A DNA stretch of 64,000 nt, from positions 1 to 64,000 of the forward strand of contig NZ_JAJALI010000004.1 of NCBI RefSeq assembly GCF_020523795.1, in the 5' to 3' direction. This stretch comes from Ancylobacter sp. Lp-2. GTDB lineage: Bacteria; Pseudomonadota; Alphaproteobacteria; Rhizobiales; Xanthobacteraceae. The position numbers and the translations under genes were made by a program. Below, one piece after another: positions 8,386 through 18,752 of the stretch (positions are counted from its first letter, which is position 1; every line of letters begins with the position of its first letter). The notes under the pieces are model-generated. The model did not search any database. It saw nothing but the letters and a program-made list of their open reading frames with translations, and was not told where the DNA came from.

Positions 8386-9900
8386 CTACGTCACCACCGC
8401 CGGCTCGCGACCGATCAGCCGGGCCAGCGTGCGCAGGCGGCTGATGATCCGCTCGCTGGCGAGCGGCGCGAGTTCGCCTTCGAGGCGCAACACCAGCTTG
8501 CCCTTGTCGACCGTCATCGGCGCGATCGGCAGCGTGCCTGGCATGGCGGCGGAGATGATGTAGCCCACCCGCATCGCCGCGCCGAGGATGCGCGCCCGGT
8601 CGAGCAGCCGCGTCGAGACCAGTTCGCGGATGCGCGGCGAGAGGTCCTCGTCGACCAGCCCCATGTGCCGGTAGTAGATCGCCAGCGCCAGGAAGGCGCG
8701 GCCGGGATGGTCGAGGCCGATGAAGGAGGCATTGGCGATCAGGTTGAGGCTCTGCTCGCCGCGATAGTCGGGATGCGCCCGCCAGCTCATGTCGGCGAGC
8801 AGGCAGGCGGCGTGGCGCAGCCGCTTCTCCTCATGGCTCTCCTCGATGCCGCTGGAGGCCATGAAGCGGTCGGTCCAGGCGATCAGTTCGTCGCCATGCT
8901 GCGGCGAGCGCGAACGCAGCGTGTTGACCTCGGCGCTGGCGGCGATCAGCGGGTCGATCTTGCGCTCGTCGGCGTCGAGCGCCTCGAACAGCAGGCCCTC
9001 GCGCACGCCCTGGGCGGAGATGTAGACGTTGGACGGCTTGCCGATGCGAAGAATGTGCTCCAGCACCACGGCGCCATAGGCGAGCAGCGGCCGGCGTACG
9101 TCGGACACCGTCTCGATGCGCGAAAGCGTGTCGATCGGTACGCGGCGCAGCAGGCGCACGAACTCCAGCGCCTCCTTGGCCGGGATGACGTAGCCATGCA
9201 TCACATGCAGCGGATAGCCGCGCTGGAACATGTGCAGCCGCGCCACCGCGCGCCAGGTGCCGCCCACCGCGTAGAAGGTCCGGCCCTTCAGATGCTCCAG
9301 CCGCGTCTCCTTGGCGAGCGCGTCCTTGACGATCTTGTCGGCCTTCTTGAGCGAGTTCTCGGAGCGCTCCTGCAAGGCGAGGCCGCCGAGCTGGAAGGTC
9401 ACGCCGGAGCCGATATGCTGGCCGTGCACGTCGGCGAGTTCCAGCGAACCGCCGCCGAGATCGCCGACCACGCCATTGGCATGGTGCACGCCGGAGATGA
9501 TGCCCATCGCCGAGAGCTGCGCCTCGCGCTTGCCGGAGAGCAGCTCCACCTCGGTGCGGCAGATCTCGGTGCAGGCGGCGACGAAGTCCGGCCCATTCTC
9601 GGCGTCGCGGGCGGCGGCGGTGGCGATCACCCGCAGCGTGCCCACCCCCATGCGGTCGCACAGCACGCGGAAGCGGCGGAGCGCGGTGAGCGCCTTGGCC
9701 ACCGCGTCGGCGTTCAGCCGGCCGGTGGTCGCCACTTCGCGGCCAAGCGCGCAGGAGGCCTTCTCGTTGAAGATCGGCGTCGGCGAGCGCGACAGGCGCT
9801 CATAGACCACCAGTCGGACGGAGTTGGAGCCGATGTCGATGACCGCCACCGGCGTGCCGGAAACGAGGCCGTTCGACGCCCCGCGCATCATGTCGCTCAT
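8386..9900 (-). CDS. ppx: Exopolyphosphatase (Ppx/GppA family)
   Basis: A 504-residue Ppx/GppA phosphatase with the ASKHA fold. The first phosphate-binding motif VAVIDIGSNSVRLVVYE is near the N-terminus and the second, VVGDLGGGSLEL, is near residue 140. A C-terminal HD-like helical domain follows. It releases phosphate from polyphosphate ends or hydrolyses pppGpp; sequence alone does not separate these. The ATG at 9900 lies 4 bases after the ppk stop. An upstream ATG at 9966 would overlap ppk by about 60 bases and add an arginine-rich stretch that is probably not translated. Being coupled to ppk, it probably sets polyphosphate turnover together with synthesis. Confidence 0.95.
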   Translation of the reverse strand: MSDMMRGASNGLVSGTPVAVIDIGSNSVRLVVYERLSRSPTPIFNEKASCALGREVATTGRLNADAVAKALTALRRFRVLCDRMGVGTLRVIATAAARDAENGPDFVAACTEICRTEVELLSGKREAQLSAMGIISGVHHANGVVGDLGGGSLELADVHGQHIGSGVTFQLGGLALQERSENSLKKADKIVKDALAKETRLEHLKGRTFYAVGGTWRAVARLHMFQRGYPLHVMHGYVIPAKEALEFVRLLRRVPIDTLSRIETVSDVRRPLLAYGAVVLEHILRIGKPSNVYISAQGVREGLLFEALDADERKIDPLIAASAEVNTLRSRSPQHGDELIAWTDRFMASSGIEESHEEKRLRHAACLLADMSWRAHPDYRGEQSLNLIANASFIGLDHPGRAFLALAIYYRHMGLVDEDLSPRIRELVSTRLLDRARILGAAMRVGYIISAAMPGTLPIAPMTVDKGKLVLRLEGELAPLASERIISRLRTLARLIGREPAVVT

Positions 9901-9904
9901 GATG

Positions 9905-12205
9905 TCACGCACGGCCTCGGCGTCGGATGAGGTTGCGCGGCGAGGAGTCCTTGAGCGATTTGCCACGGCCCGACAAGCTCGGATTGGTCATGAAATATTG
10001 CTGCGCGTTGAAGGGTTCGACGCCTTCGTCCGGGACTATGCGTTGCGACGAGCCATCCGGCAAGACGCGCCAGCTCTGCTGGTTGTCCTCGAAATTGGCA
10101 ACGAGGATCTGGTCGAGGATCTGCATGTGCACCGTCGGGTTGGTGATCGGGCAGAGCGATTCCACCCGCCGGTCGAGATTGCGCGGCATCAGGTCGGCGG
10201 AGGAGATGTAGACCGCCGCCTCGGCATGCGGCAGGCCGTGGCCGTTGCCGAAGCAGTAGATGCGCGGATGTTCGAGGAAGCGACCGACGATCGACTTCAC
10301 CCGGATATTGTCGGACAGGCCCGGCACGCCGGGGCGCAGGCAGCAGATGCCGCGCACGATGATATCGACCGAAACGCCGGCCTGGCTCGCGCGGTACAGC
10401 GCGTCGATCACCGTGGGGTCCACCAGCGCGTTCATCTTCAGCCAGATCGTCGCCGGCTTGCCGGCCTTGGCGAATTCGATCTCGGCATCGATGTGGTCGA
10501 GGATGCGCTGCTTCAGCGTCAGCGGCGCCACCGCCATCGCCTCCAGCTCCGCCGGCTCGGCATAGCCGGTGATGAAGTTGAAGATCCGCGCCACGTCGCG
10601 GCCGATCACCGGGTCGGCGGTGAAGAAGGACAGGTCGGTATAGATGCGCGCGGTGATCGGGTGGTAGTTGCCCGTGCCGACATGGCAGTAGCTGGTCAGC
10701 GCGCCGCCCTCGCGCCGCACGACGAGCGACAGCTTCGCGTGGGTCTTCAGCTCCAGGAAGCCGAACACCACCTGCACGCCGGCGCGCTCCAGGTCGCGGG
10801 CCCAGCGTATATTGGCTTCCTCGTCGAAGCGCGCCTTCAGTTCGACCAGCGCGGTCACCGACTTGCCGGCCTCGGCGGCCTCGGCGAGCGCTTTCACGAT
10901 CGGGCTGTCGGAGGAGGTGCGGTACAGCGTCTGCTTGATGGCGACCACGTTCGGATCGCGCGCCGCCTGCCGCAGGAACTGCACCACCACGTCGAAGGAC
11001 TCGAAGGGATGATGGACCACGAGATCCTTCTCGCGGATCGCCGCGAAGCAGTCGCCGGCATGGTCGCGGATGCGCTCGGGGAAGCGCGGGTTGTACGGCT
11101 TGAACTTGAGGTCCGGCCGGTCGATGCCGACCAGCTGGCTGAACTCGTTGAGTGCCAGCACGCCGTCGACCAGGAAGATCTCGTCCTCGGCGACGCCGAG
11201 CTCGCGGGCGACGAAGTTGCGCAGTTCCTCCGGCATGGTGGCGTCGACCTCCATGCGGATCACCTGGCCGAGGCGGCGGCGCTTCAGCGCCGTCTCGAAC
11301 TGGCGCATCAGGTCCTCGGCCTCTTCCTCGACTTCGAGGTCGCTGTCGCGGATGACGCGGAAGCTGCCATGGCCCTTCACCTGGTAGCCGGGGAACAGGC
11401 GGCCGATGAACAGGCCGATCATCTGTTCCAGCGTGATGAAGCGCGCCGCCCCGCCCTCGCCGTCCGGCAGGCGGATGAAGCGGTCGATCTTGGCCGGCAC
11501 GCGGATCAGCGCGTTCATCTGCCGCCCGTCATGGATGCGCGCCAGCTGCAGCGCCAGCGAGAAGCCGAGATTGGGAATGAACGGGAAGGGATGCGCCGGG
11601 TCGATGGCCAGCGGGGTCAGCACCGGGAAGACGCGGCTGAGGAAGAAGTCGTCCAGCACCGCGCGGTCGGCCTTCTGCACCTCGGCGCCGTCGACCAGCA
11701 CGATGCCGGCATCGACCAGCTCGCCGCGCAGCTCGCGCCAGCGCCCCTGCTGGTCATGGCCGAGCTCGGCGACGGCCGCGGCGATCAGCGGCAGCTGCTC
11801 GGCGGGGGAGAGCCCGTCCGGGCTCTTGGCGGTGAAGCCCTCGCGCAGTTGCTCCTTCAGGCCGGCGACGCGCACCATGAAGAACTCGTCGAGATTATTC
11901 GCCGAGATCGACAGGAAGCGCAGTTGCTCCAGGATCGGATGCGCGCGGTTGGAGGCCTCCTCCAGCACGCGGCGGTTGAACTGCAGCCAGGAGAGCTCGC
12001 GATTGATGAAGCGCTCGGGCGAGGCCATCAGTTCCTCGTCCAGCCGCAGCTTGGCGACCACCGGTGTGGGCAGGCTCGCTTCGCTTATGTTCACCTCGGT
12101 CTCCATTACCGCTGCCGGCCCTGTCTCTTCCACGCGCTTGGCGACGCGACGCACCCGCCTTTTCGGCGCGGAAGGTCGCTGGGCATCGTGACGGTTGGAT
12201 GACAT
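9905..12205 (-). CDS. ppk: Polyphosphate kinase 1
   Basis: A 766-residue PPK1 that reversibly polymerises the gamma-phosphate of ATP into polyphosphate. The N-terminal domain has [20 protein letters not shown]. The catalytic domains hold the two histidines of the phospholipase-D-like fold: His489 in LKTHAKLSL and His508 in [10 protein letters not shown]. Their spacing of 19 equals that of the E. coli enzyme (435 and 454). I start at ATG 12205, where AAGGTG is correctly spaced; a GTG at 12217 is an alternative. Both ends are tightly packed between hdaA (18 bp) and ppx (4 bp), pointing to one transcript. Confidence 0.96.
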   Translation of the reverse strand: MSSNRHDAQRPSAPKRRVRRVAKRVEETGPAAVMETEVNISEASLPTPVVAKLRLDEELMASPERFINRELSWLQFNRRVLEEASNRAHPILEQLRFLSISANNLDEFFMVRVAGLKEQLREGFTAKSPDGLSPAEQLPLIAAAVAELGHDQQGRWRELRGELVDAGIVLVDGAEVQKADRAVLDDFFLSRVFPVLTPLAIDPAHPFPFIPNLGFSLALQLARIHDGRQMNALIRVPAKIDRFIRLPDGEGGAARFITLEQMIGLFIGRLFPGYQVKGHGSFRVIRDSDLEVEEEAEDLMRQFETALKRRRLGQVIRMEVDATMPEELRNFVARELGVAEDEIFLVDGVLALNEFSQLVGIDRPDLKFKPYNPRFPERIRDHAGDCFAAIREKDLVVHHPFESFDVVVQFLRQAARDPNVVAIKQTLYRTSSDSPIVKALAEAAEAGKSVTALVELKARFDEEANIRWARDLERAGVQVVFGFLELKTHAKLSLVVRREGGALTSYCHVGTGNYHPITARIYTDLSFFTADPVIGRDVARIFNFITGYAEPAELEAMAVAPLTLKQRILDHIDAEIEFAKAGKPATIWLKMNALVDPTVIDALYRASQAGVSVDIIVRGICCLRPGVPGLSDNIRVKSIVGRFLEHPRIYCFGNGHGLPHAEAAVYISSADLMPRNLDRRVESLCPITNPTVHMQILDQILVANFEDNQQSWRVLPDGSSQRIVPDEGVEPFNAQQYFMTNPSLSGRGKSLKDSSPRNLIRRRGRA

Positions 12206-12223
12206 AGAACGCTTCACCTTGGG

Positions 12224-12979
12224 TCAATCCCCTTCGTCGGCCCCTGGGCCGTCCTCGTCGTCGTCATATTCCGCTTCGTCCAGGCCCGCATTGGCGCGCG
12301 TCCGCAGTAATTTGGCGGCCAGTGCACGGGTCAGCGGCCGCTTGCGCGCCAGCGCCTCGCGGTCGAGTTCGGCGATCAATTCGCCGATGGCGGCGTAGGA
12401 GCGCTCCACCCGCGCCATCAGATAGCCGATCAGCGCCTCGTCGGGGGTGATTTGGCGGTCGGCGAACAGCTTCACCGCCAACGCGGCGAGCAGCGCGTCG
12501 TCCGGCGCGCCGAGCCGCACCGCCGGCATCGCCCTCAGGCGCGAGCCAAGGTCGCGCGTCGCCACGGTCTCGGCCAGCACCGCCGGCAGCTGGCGGGAGG
12601 TGACGAGCAGATGCGCGCGTTCCTCGCCCACGAGATTGAGCAGGTGGAACAGCGCCGCCTCGTCGAGCACCCCCTCGCCGAGGTCCTCCAGCACCAAAGC
12701 CCCGGCCGCCAGCGCCTCGGGCACCGTCTCGCGGGTCAGCGCCGCCGCCGGCATGAGGCGGGCGCCGCTTGCCTCGGCGAACAGCGCGGCGAGATGCGAT
12801 TTGCCCGATCCCGCCGGGCCGGTGATCGCCACCGCCCGCGCCGGCCAGTCCGGCCAGGCGTCGATCAGCGCCAGCGCCGGCTCGTTGGCCGGGCCGACGA
12901 GGAAATCGGCGCGGCCACGGTTCTCCACCGGTGGCAGGTCCAGCGGCAGCTGGCGGCTCGGCACGTCACGCACAGACAT
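12224..12979 (-). CDS. hdaA: DnaA-inactivating regulator HdaA (DnaA-related AAA+ protein)
   Basis: A 251-residue DnaA-like AAA+ protein without a DNA-binding domain. The N-terminal QLPLDL (about residues 10-15) is the canonical sliding-clamp-binding motif of Hda proteins. A P-loop GPAGSGKSHLAALF follows at about 54-67, and VLEDLGEG occupies the Walker B position. Hda bound to the DNA-loaded clamp makes DnaA hydrolyse ATP and so prevents re-initiation; HdaA does this in Caulobacter. The acidic tail (DEAEYDDDEDG) is unusual but lies outside the fold. It follows the AI-2E-type transporter by 3 bp and precedes ppk, an order seen in related genomes. Confidence 0.93.
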   Translation of the reverse strand: MSVRDVPSRQLPLDLPPVENRGRADFLVGPANEPALALIDAWPDWPARAVAITGPAGSGKSHLAALFAEASGARLMPAAALTRETVPEALAAGALVLEDLGEGVLDEAALFHLLNLVGEERAHLLVTSRQLPAVLAETVATRDLGSRLRAMPAVRLGAPDDALLAALAVKLFADRQITPDEALIGYLMARVERSYAAIGELIAELDREALARKRPLTRALAAKLLRTRANAGLDEAEYDDDEDGPGADEGD

Positions 12980-12982
12980 GGG

Positions 12983-14119
12983 TCAGCGGACCTCGGAGCC
13001 GGCGTCGGGCTCGCCCTTTTCCTCGCCGGTATAGAGTGGGCTGTCGAGATATTGCCGGATCGCGAAGCGCACCAGCACCCCCACCGCCGCCGCGAGCGGC
13101 ACGGCGAGCAGCAGGCCGAGGAAGCCGAGCAGGTAGCCGAAGGCCAGCAGGGCGAACATCAGCCACACCGGGTGCAGCCCGACGCTGTCGCCCACCAGCT
13201 TCGGCGAGAGGATGTAGCCCTCGATGAACTGGCCGAACACGAAGATGCCGATGACGAGGCCGATCATCGTGTAGTCCGGGAAGAACTGCACGATGGCGAC
13301 GCCGCCGGCGAGCAAGAGGCCGGTCAGCGAGCCGACATAGGGAATGAAGGTGATGACGCCGGAGACGAGGCCGATGACGAAGCCGAAATTCAGCCCGGTC
13401 AGCGTCAGGGCGATGGCGTAGAAGCTGCCGAGGATCAGGCACACCAGCGATTGCCCGCGCACGAAGCCGGCGATGGCGCGGTCCATCTCGCGGGCGAGTT
13501 CGCGGATCTTGTCGCGGTTCTTCACCGGCAGCCAGGAATCCACCTTGGCCACCATGTCGTTCCAGTCGTTCAGCAGGTAGAAGGCGACGACGGGGGTGAT
13601 GACCACCAGCGAGAACAGCGAGATCAGCGCCTGCCCGCCGGTCCAGACCGACTGCACGAAGCTGAGGATATAGGAGGCGCCCTGCGTCACCAGCTGGCTG
13701 AGGCTCTGCTGGATGTTGGGCAGCCGGTCGCCGATCGCCGTCTTCAGCCAGAGCGCGCCCTCGCTCGTCACCATGTTCTGCAGCTTGACGATGTATTCCG
13801 GCAGCCGCTCCAGGAAGGCGGAGAACTGCGCGCCGAAGATCGGCACCACCAGTAGCAGCAGCAGGATCGCGACCAGCACCGTCAGCGCGATGGTGGCGAG
13901 CGACGCCACCAGCCGGTTGACGCCCCAGTGTTCGAGATGCGTCGTCACCGGGTTGAGGAAATAGGCGAGCGCGAGACCGGCGACGAAGGGCAGCAGAACC
14001 CCCGAGAGCAGCCAGCAGATCAGCACGATGGCTGTCAGGAAGCTCAGCCAGAACGTTACCTGCTTGTGCCACATCATGCGGTTCGACCGATCCCGGCTGT
14101 CACGTTTCGTCACCCGCAT
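12983..14119 (-). CDS. AI-2E family (PerM/YdiK-type) transporter
   Basis: A 378-residue inner-membrane protein with about eight hydrophobic helices. Characteristic features are LLPFVAGLALAYFLNPVTTHLE near the N-terminus, a soluble middle segment (FLERLPEYIVKLQNMV) and the late VSGVITFIPYVGSLTG helix. This is the AI-2E/PerM/UPF0118 layout. Family members have been linked to autoinducer-2 export, sodium/proton exchange or permease roles; the substrate is unknown here. The start is uncertain: ATG 14119 gives a short basic N-terminus, while ATGs at 14077 and 14074 lie just before the first helix. It is 3 bp from hdaA, so it is probably co-transcribed with it. Confidence 0.88.
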   Translation of the reverse strand: MRVTKRDSRDRSNRMMWHKQVTFWLSFLTAIVLICWLLSGVLLPFVAGLALAYFLNPVTTHLEHWGVNRLVASLATIALTVLVAILLLLLVVPIFGAQFSAFLERLPEYIVKLQNMVTSEGALWLKTAIGDRLPNIQQSLSQLVTQGASYILSFVQSVWTGGQALISLFSLVVITPVVAFYLLNDWNDMVAKVDSWLPVKNRDKIRELAREMDRAIAGFVRGQSLVCLILGSFYAIALTLTGLNFGFVIGLVSGVITFIPYVGSLTGLLLAGGVAIVQFFPDYTMIGLVIGIFVFGQFIEGYILSPKLVGDSVGLHPVWLMFALLAFGYLLGFLGLLLAVPLAAAVGVLVRFAIRQYLDSPLYTGEEKGEPDAGSEVR

Positions 14120-14162
14120 TGATATCAGGAATTATTGCGGCGCAATGGCGTCTCCCCGCAAT

Positions 14163-14693
14163 TCAGCGGGCGAGGTGCCGGCTCCACTCGAAAAGATAGG
14201 CGAGCGCGGAGAGCGTGGTGAGGCCGGCCACCAGCACCAGCCCCACCTCATAGGCATGGCCGAGCGGGATGTCGAAGCCGCGCGTCCCGAGCATCAGCGC
14301 CGCGAAGCCAATCTGCGCGGCGGTGTTGAGCTTGGAGACGATCAGGGGGCGGATCGTCACCGGCCGCTCCATGGCGAAGGCGGCCGCCACCGCGGCGACG
14401 ATCAGCACGTCGCGCACCACCACGGCGAGCGCCAGCCAGCCCGGCACCTGCCCGGAGAGCGCCAGCGCGACATAGATCGACACCAGCAGCGCCTTGTCGG
14501 CCAGCGGGTCGAGATAGGCGCCGAGTTCGCTTTGCAGGTTGAAGTGGCGGGCGATGAAGCCGTCCACCGCATCGGAGATGCCGGCGGCGAGGAAGATCCA
14601 GAAGGCGAGCGCGATGCGGCCATCGGCGATGGCCCACACCACCGCCGGCACGGCGAACAGGCGCAGGATGGTGATGGCGTTGGGCAGGTTCAC
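14163..14693 (-). CDS. pgsA: CDP-alcohol phosphatidyltransferase (PgsA-like)
   Basis: The 176-residue membrane enzyme carries the complete CDP-alcohol phosphotransferase motif DG-x2-AR-x8-G-x3-D-x3-D in DAVDGFIAR followed by ELGAYLDPLADK. It has five to six hydrophobic helices. The start VNLPNAITILRLFAVPAV is that of PgsA-type phosphatidylglycerophosphate synthases, which join CDP-diacylglycerol and glycerol-3-phosphate. A second substrate cannot be excluded. I place the start at GTG 14693, with GAGGAG 11 bases upstream; a longer ATG frame from 14774 would add a cysteine-rich tail unlike the family. It may head the transporter-hdaA-ppk-ppx cluster, with a gap of 43 bp. Confidence 0.88.
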   Translation of the reverse strand: MNLPNAITILRLFAVPAVVWAIADGRIALAFWIFLAAGISDAVDGFIARHFNLQSELGAYLDPLADKALLVSIYVALALSGQVPGWLALAVVVRDVLIVAAVAAAFAMERPVTIRPLIVSKLNTAAQIGFAALMLGTRGFDIPLGHAYEVGLVLVAGLTTLSALAYLFEWSRHLAR

Positions 14694-15132
14694 GTCGGGC
14701 GGGACTCCTCGCAGCGCACATAGTGCGCAGGACGGGCCTTGCCAAGGCGCCGCCCCCAAGCACACGGGAACCACGTCCCCCCGAGCGCCCGCAGACCCGG
14801 GCGTCTTCCCGGCCCACCGGTGCTCCGCCTGTCCGCGTGGACAGCGAGGTCAGGCGCCGCTCCCATGCCTCTCCTGCCTGCCCCTGTCGCCGGACGCACG
14901 CCCGCATATGTCCCCCCTCCTCCCTACTCCCTACTCCCATGCGCGGCGGGGCTCAGGTGTGACGGCGACAGGAAAGTCGGCGCCCCGGCGAAGACCGAAG
15001 TCTCACGCCCTATGCCGCGAGCGGCCGCCTCGGTTGACAGGCCCGGCGGTACCGCGTTCCCTGCCGCGCCGTCCTTGATGACGCCATCAAGGGCCATGTC
15101 ACACCATGAGCGCGGACAGGAGGAAGCTCGAC
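14694..15132. other. Intergenic stretch between pgsA-like gene and methyltransferase
   Basis: About 440 bp between two divergent genes. I see no gene-like frame. A short direct repeat of CTCCCTACT lies near 14920-14938. Promoters for both genes should be here, but I could not pick a convincing one. Confidence 0.5.
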
Positions 15133-15885
15133 ATGACCGATGCCCGCCCCCTCCACCACGACCCGCTCTATACCGACGCCGCGCTGGTGGCGTTCTACGA
15201 TGCCGAGAACGAGGGCGGCGCCGATGTCGCCTTCTGCGCCGAACTGGCGCGCGGCGTCGGTTCGGTGCTCGATCTCGGTTGCGGCACCGGCAGCTTCCTT
15301 GCCGGCCTCGCAGCGCCGTTCCGCGTCGGCGTCGACCCGGCCGCCGCCATGCTCGACGTCGCCCGCACCCGGCCGGGCGGCGCGGCGGTGCAATGGGTGG
15401 AGGCGGATGCCCGCCTTCTCGATCTCGGTCGCCGCTTCGATCTCGTCGTGATGACCGGCCACGCCTTCCAGGTCTTCCTGACCGAGGACGACCGGCGCGC
15501 CGCCCTCGCCACCATCGCCCGCCACCTCGCGCCCGGCGGCCGCTTCGTCTTCGACAGCCGCAATCCCGCTTGCCGCGAGTGGGAGGAATGGCAACCGCAC
15601 AATTCCCGCCGCCTCGTGTCGCATCCGCGCCATGGCGAGGTCGAGGCGTGGAACGGCGCCGTCCACGACCCCGCGACCGGCATCGTCACCTACGAGACCG
15701 TCTACCGGCTGCCGGACGGCCGCGAACTGGTCGCCGCCAGCCACATCGCCTTTCCCCCGCGCGACGAACTGGCCCGGCTGATCACCGAAGCCGGCCTCGT
15801 CGTCGAGCGCTGGCTCGGCGACTGGAATGGCGGGCCGCTCGCCGACGACGCCCCGGAATTCATCCCGATCGGCCGCCTCGCCTGA
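15133..15885 (+). CDS. Class I SAM-dependent methyltransferase
   Basis: A 250-residue Rossmann-fold methyltransferase. Motif I is VLDLGCGTGSFLAGLA (about residues 47-62). The acidic ribose-binding residue follows in RVGVDPAAAMLDVA, motif II is in WVEADAR and the DLVVMTGHAFQVF segment is motif IV-like. A late beta hairpin follows. The family covers small-molecule and protein methyltransferases; the substrate cannot be read from sequence. The start at ATG 15133 has AGGAGG nine bases upstream, favouring it over ATG 15106. It stands alone between two gene-free stretches. Confidence 0.85.
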   Translation: MTDARPLHHDPLYTDAALVAFYDAENEGGADVAFCAELARGVGSVLDLGCGTGSFLAGLAAPFRVGVDPAAAMLDVARTRPGGAAVQWVEADARLLDLGRRFDLVVMTGHAFQVFLTEDDRRAALATIARHLAPGGRFVFDSRNPACREWEEWQPHNSRRLVSHPRHGEVEAWNGAVHDPATGIVTYETVYRLPDGRELVAASHIAFPPRDELARLITEAGLVVERWLGDWNGGPLADDAPEFIPIGRLA

Positions 15886-16365
15886 CACGCGAAGGACCGG
15901 CGCGCGGGACCGGGCTCCTCTCCCCTTCCTGCCCGAGGGGAGGCCGCCTCGTGGCGCCAGGGCGACTGATGCCGCTGGGAGAGGCCGGATGAGCGCCGGC
16001 AGAACGAGCGCCGGTACATGTGAGCCGCCCGATCGCCCCCACCCTCTCCGCCCCCCGTCGGCCAGCTGGGGCGGAGGCCGGCTCCGGCGGGACCGAATGC
16101 CAGGTTCCCGGCCGTTGCCGGACCCGTCGATGGCGCCGGCGAATCGAGAGCGCGGAAGAAGCGGAAGCCGGAGGAGCGGAAACCCTCTTGGAGGGTCGAA
16201 CCCAAGCGCCCGATCGCCGCCGCCGCGATCGCGGGATCCGGTCCCGCCCGGCGTGACGCCGCCGCGCCGGCATGGCACAAGCGATGGACCGCAATCTTCT
16301 CGTTCTCCGCCCTCGTACCCATCCTCGCCTCCCCGCCGTCCCGCCGCCTGCCGTGGTGCCCGCCC
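15886..16365. other. Intergenic stretch between methyltransferase and benE
   Basis: About 480 bp of very GC-rich sequence with no supported gene. It holds one GC-rich palindrome of the CTCTCCCC...GGGGAGG family at 15915-15943. No terminator with a T-tract or recognisable operator was seen. Confidence 0.5.
15915..15943. repeat. GC-rich intergenic palindrome (CCTCTCCCC...GGGGAGG family)
   Basis: CCTCTCCCC and GGGGAGG flank a loop of about 12 bases. Similar arms recur at 20754-20862, 60086-60122 and 63072-63373. It lies 30 bp after the methyltransferase stop, a place suited to mRNA 3'-end protection or termination. Confidence 0.55.
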
Positions 16366-17556
16366 ATGCACGCCCCCGCCCAAACCCCGCCCGCCCCTCC
16401 TGCCCCCGCCCTGCGCGCCTCGGTCGTCACCTCCGCCGTCGTCGCGGCGCTGGTCGGCTTCGGCGGCACGCTCGCCCTCATCGTCGCCGCCGCCCAGGCG
16501 GTCGGGTCGAGCCCGGCGCAGACCTCCTCGGCGGTGATCGGCCTCTGCCTGTCTATGGCGGCGACCTCCGCCTTTCTCGGCTGGCGCTTCCGCATGCCGA
16601 TCATCACCGCGTGGTCGACACCCGGCGCGGCGCTGGTGGCCGGCTCGCACGGGCTCACCCCCTCGACCGCGGTCGGCGCCTATCTGCTCGTCGCGCTGCT
16701 CATCCTCGCCACCGCGGCGGTGAAGCCGCTCGGCGCGCTGGTGCAGCGCCTGCCGGTCGCCATCGCCGCCGCCATGCTGGCCGGCGTGCTGTTCCGCTTC
16801 TGCGCCGCCGTGTTCACCTCGGCGCAGGCCGATCCGCTGCTGGTGCTGCCGCTGGTGGTGCTGTTCCTCGTCGCCCGGCGCATCAGCCCGTTCGGCGCGG
16901 TGCTGGCGATCCTGGCGCTCGGCATCGCCTTCGCCTTCTTCCTCGGCCGCGTCGGGCCGCTGCCGGACGCCATCCCGGCCCCCGCGCTCACATTCATCTG
17001 GCCGCAATTCGACATGGAGGCGCTGATCGGCGTCGGCGTGCCGCTCTACATCGTCACCATGGCCTCGCAGAACCTGCCCGGCCTCGCGGTGCTGCAGGCC
17101 GCCGGCTACCGGCCGCCGACCCCGCCGATCCTCGCCGTCACCGGCCTGTCCTCGCTGGTCACCGCCTTCTTTGGCTCGCTCACCTCGAACCTCGCCGCCA
17201 TCACCGCCTCGATCTGCACCGGGCCGGACACCCATCCCGATCCGGCCAAGCGCTGGCTGGCGAGCCCGTTCTACGCCTTGTCCTATCTGGTGCTGGCCGC
17301 CGGCGGCGCCTCGCTGGTGGCGCTGATCGCCGCGCTGCCGCCCGGCCTCATCGCCGCCTTCGCCGGCCTCGCTTTGCTCGGGCCGCTGGTGAACGCGCTC
17401 GGCACCGCCATGGCGGATGCGCCCCGCCGTTTCCCGGCGGTGCTGACGCTGGCGGTGACCGCCTCCGGCGTGTCGATGCTCGGCATCGGCTCCGCCTTCT
17501 GGGGCCTCGCCGCCGGGCTCGCCGCGCTCGGCATCGACCGCGCCGGCCATCGCTGA
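16366..17556 (+). CDS. benE: Benzoate/H+ symporter BenE family transporter
   Basis: A 396-residue inner-membrane protein with about 12 hydrophobic helices. It shows the BenE family pattern: SAVVAALVGFGGTLALIVAAA at the start, GLCLSMAATSAFLGWRFRMPI, then ITAWSTPGAALV, and the AAITASICTGPDTHPDPAKRW loop near residue 280. BenE proteins bring benzoate in with protons, but many homologues stand away from benzoate-degradation genes, as this one does (purM is next), so the substrate is open. A proline-rich tail of 15 residues precedes the first helix. Confidence 0.9.
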   Translation: MHAPAQTPPAPPAPALRASVVTSAVVAALVGFGGTLALIVAAAQAVGSSPAQTSSAVIGLCLSMAATSAFLGWRFRMPIITAWSTPGAALVAGSHGLTPSTAVGAYLLVALLILATAAVKPLGALVQRLPVAIAAAMLAGVLFRFCAAVFTSAQADPLLVLPLVVLFLVARRISPFGAVLAILALGIAFAFFLGRVGPLPDAIPAPALTFIWPQFDMEALIGVGVPLYIVTMASQNLPGLAVLQAAGYRPPTPPILAVTGLSSLVTAFFGSLTSNLAAITASICTGPDTHPDPAKRWLASPFYALSYLVLAAGGASLVALIAALPPGLIAAFAGLALLGPLVNALGTAMADAPRRFPAVLTLAVTASGVSMLGIGSAFWGLAAGLAALGIDRAGHR

Positions 17557-17658
17557 GGCCGCACACAAGCACCCGCGCGGGGATCGGCGCGGCCGCCTCG
17601 GCTTGCCCCACGCCCGATAAGCGGCTAATCCGCGTGCTTTCCGATGAAGGGGCGCAAC

Positions 17659-18738
<1,080 letters not shown>

Positions 18739-18752
18739 GCGGAGAACCGGAC

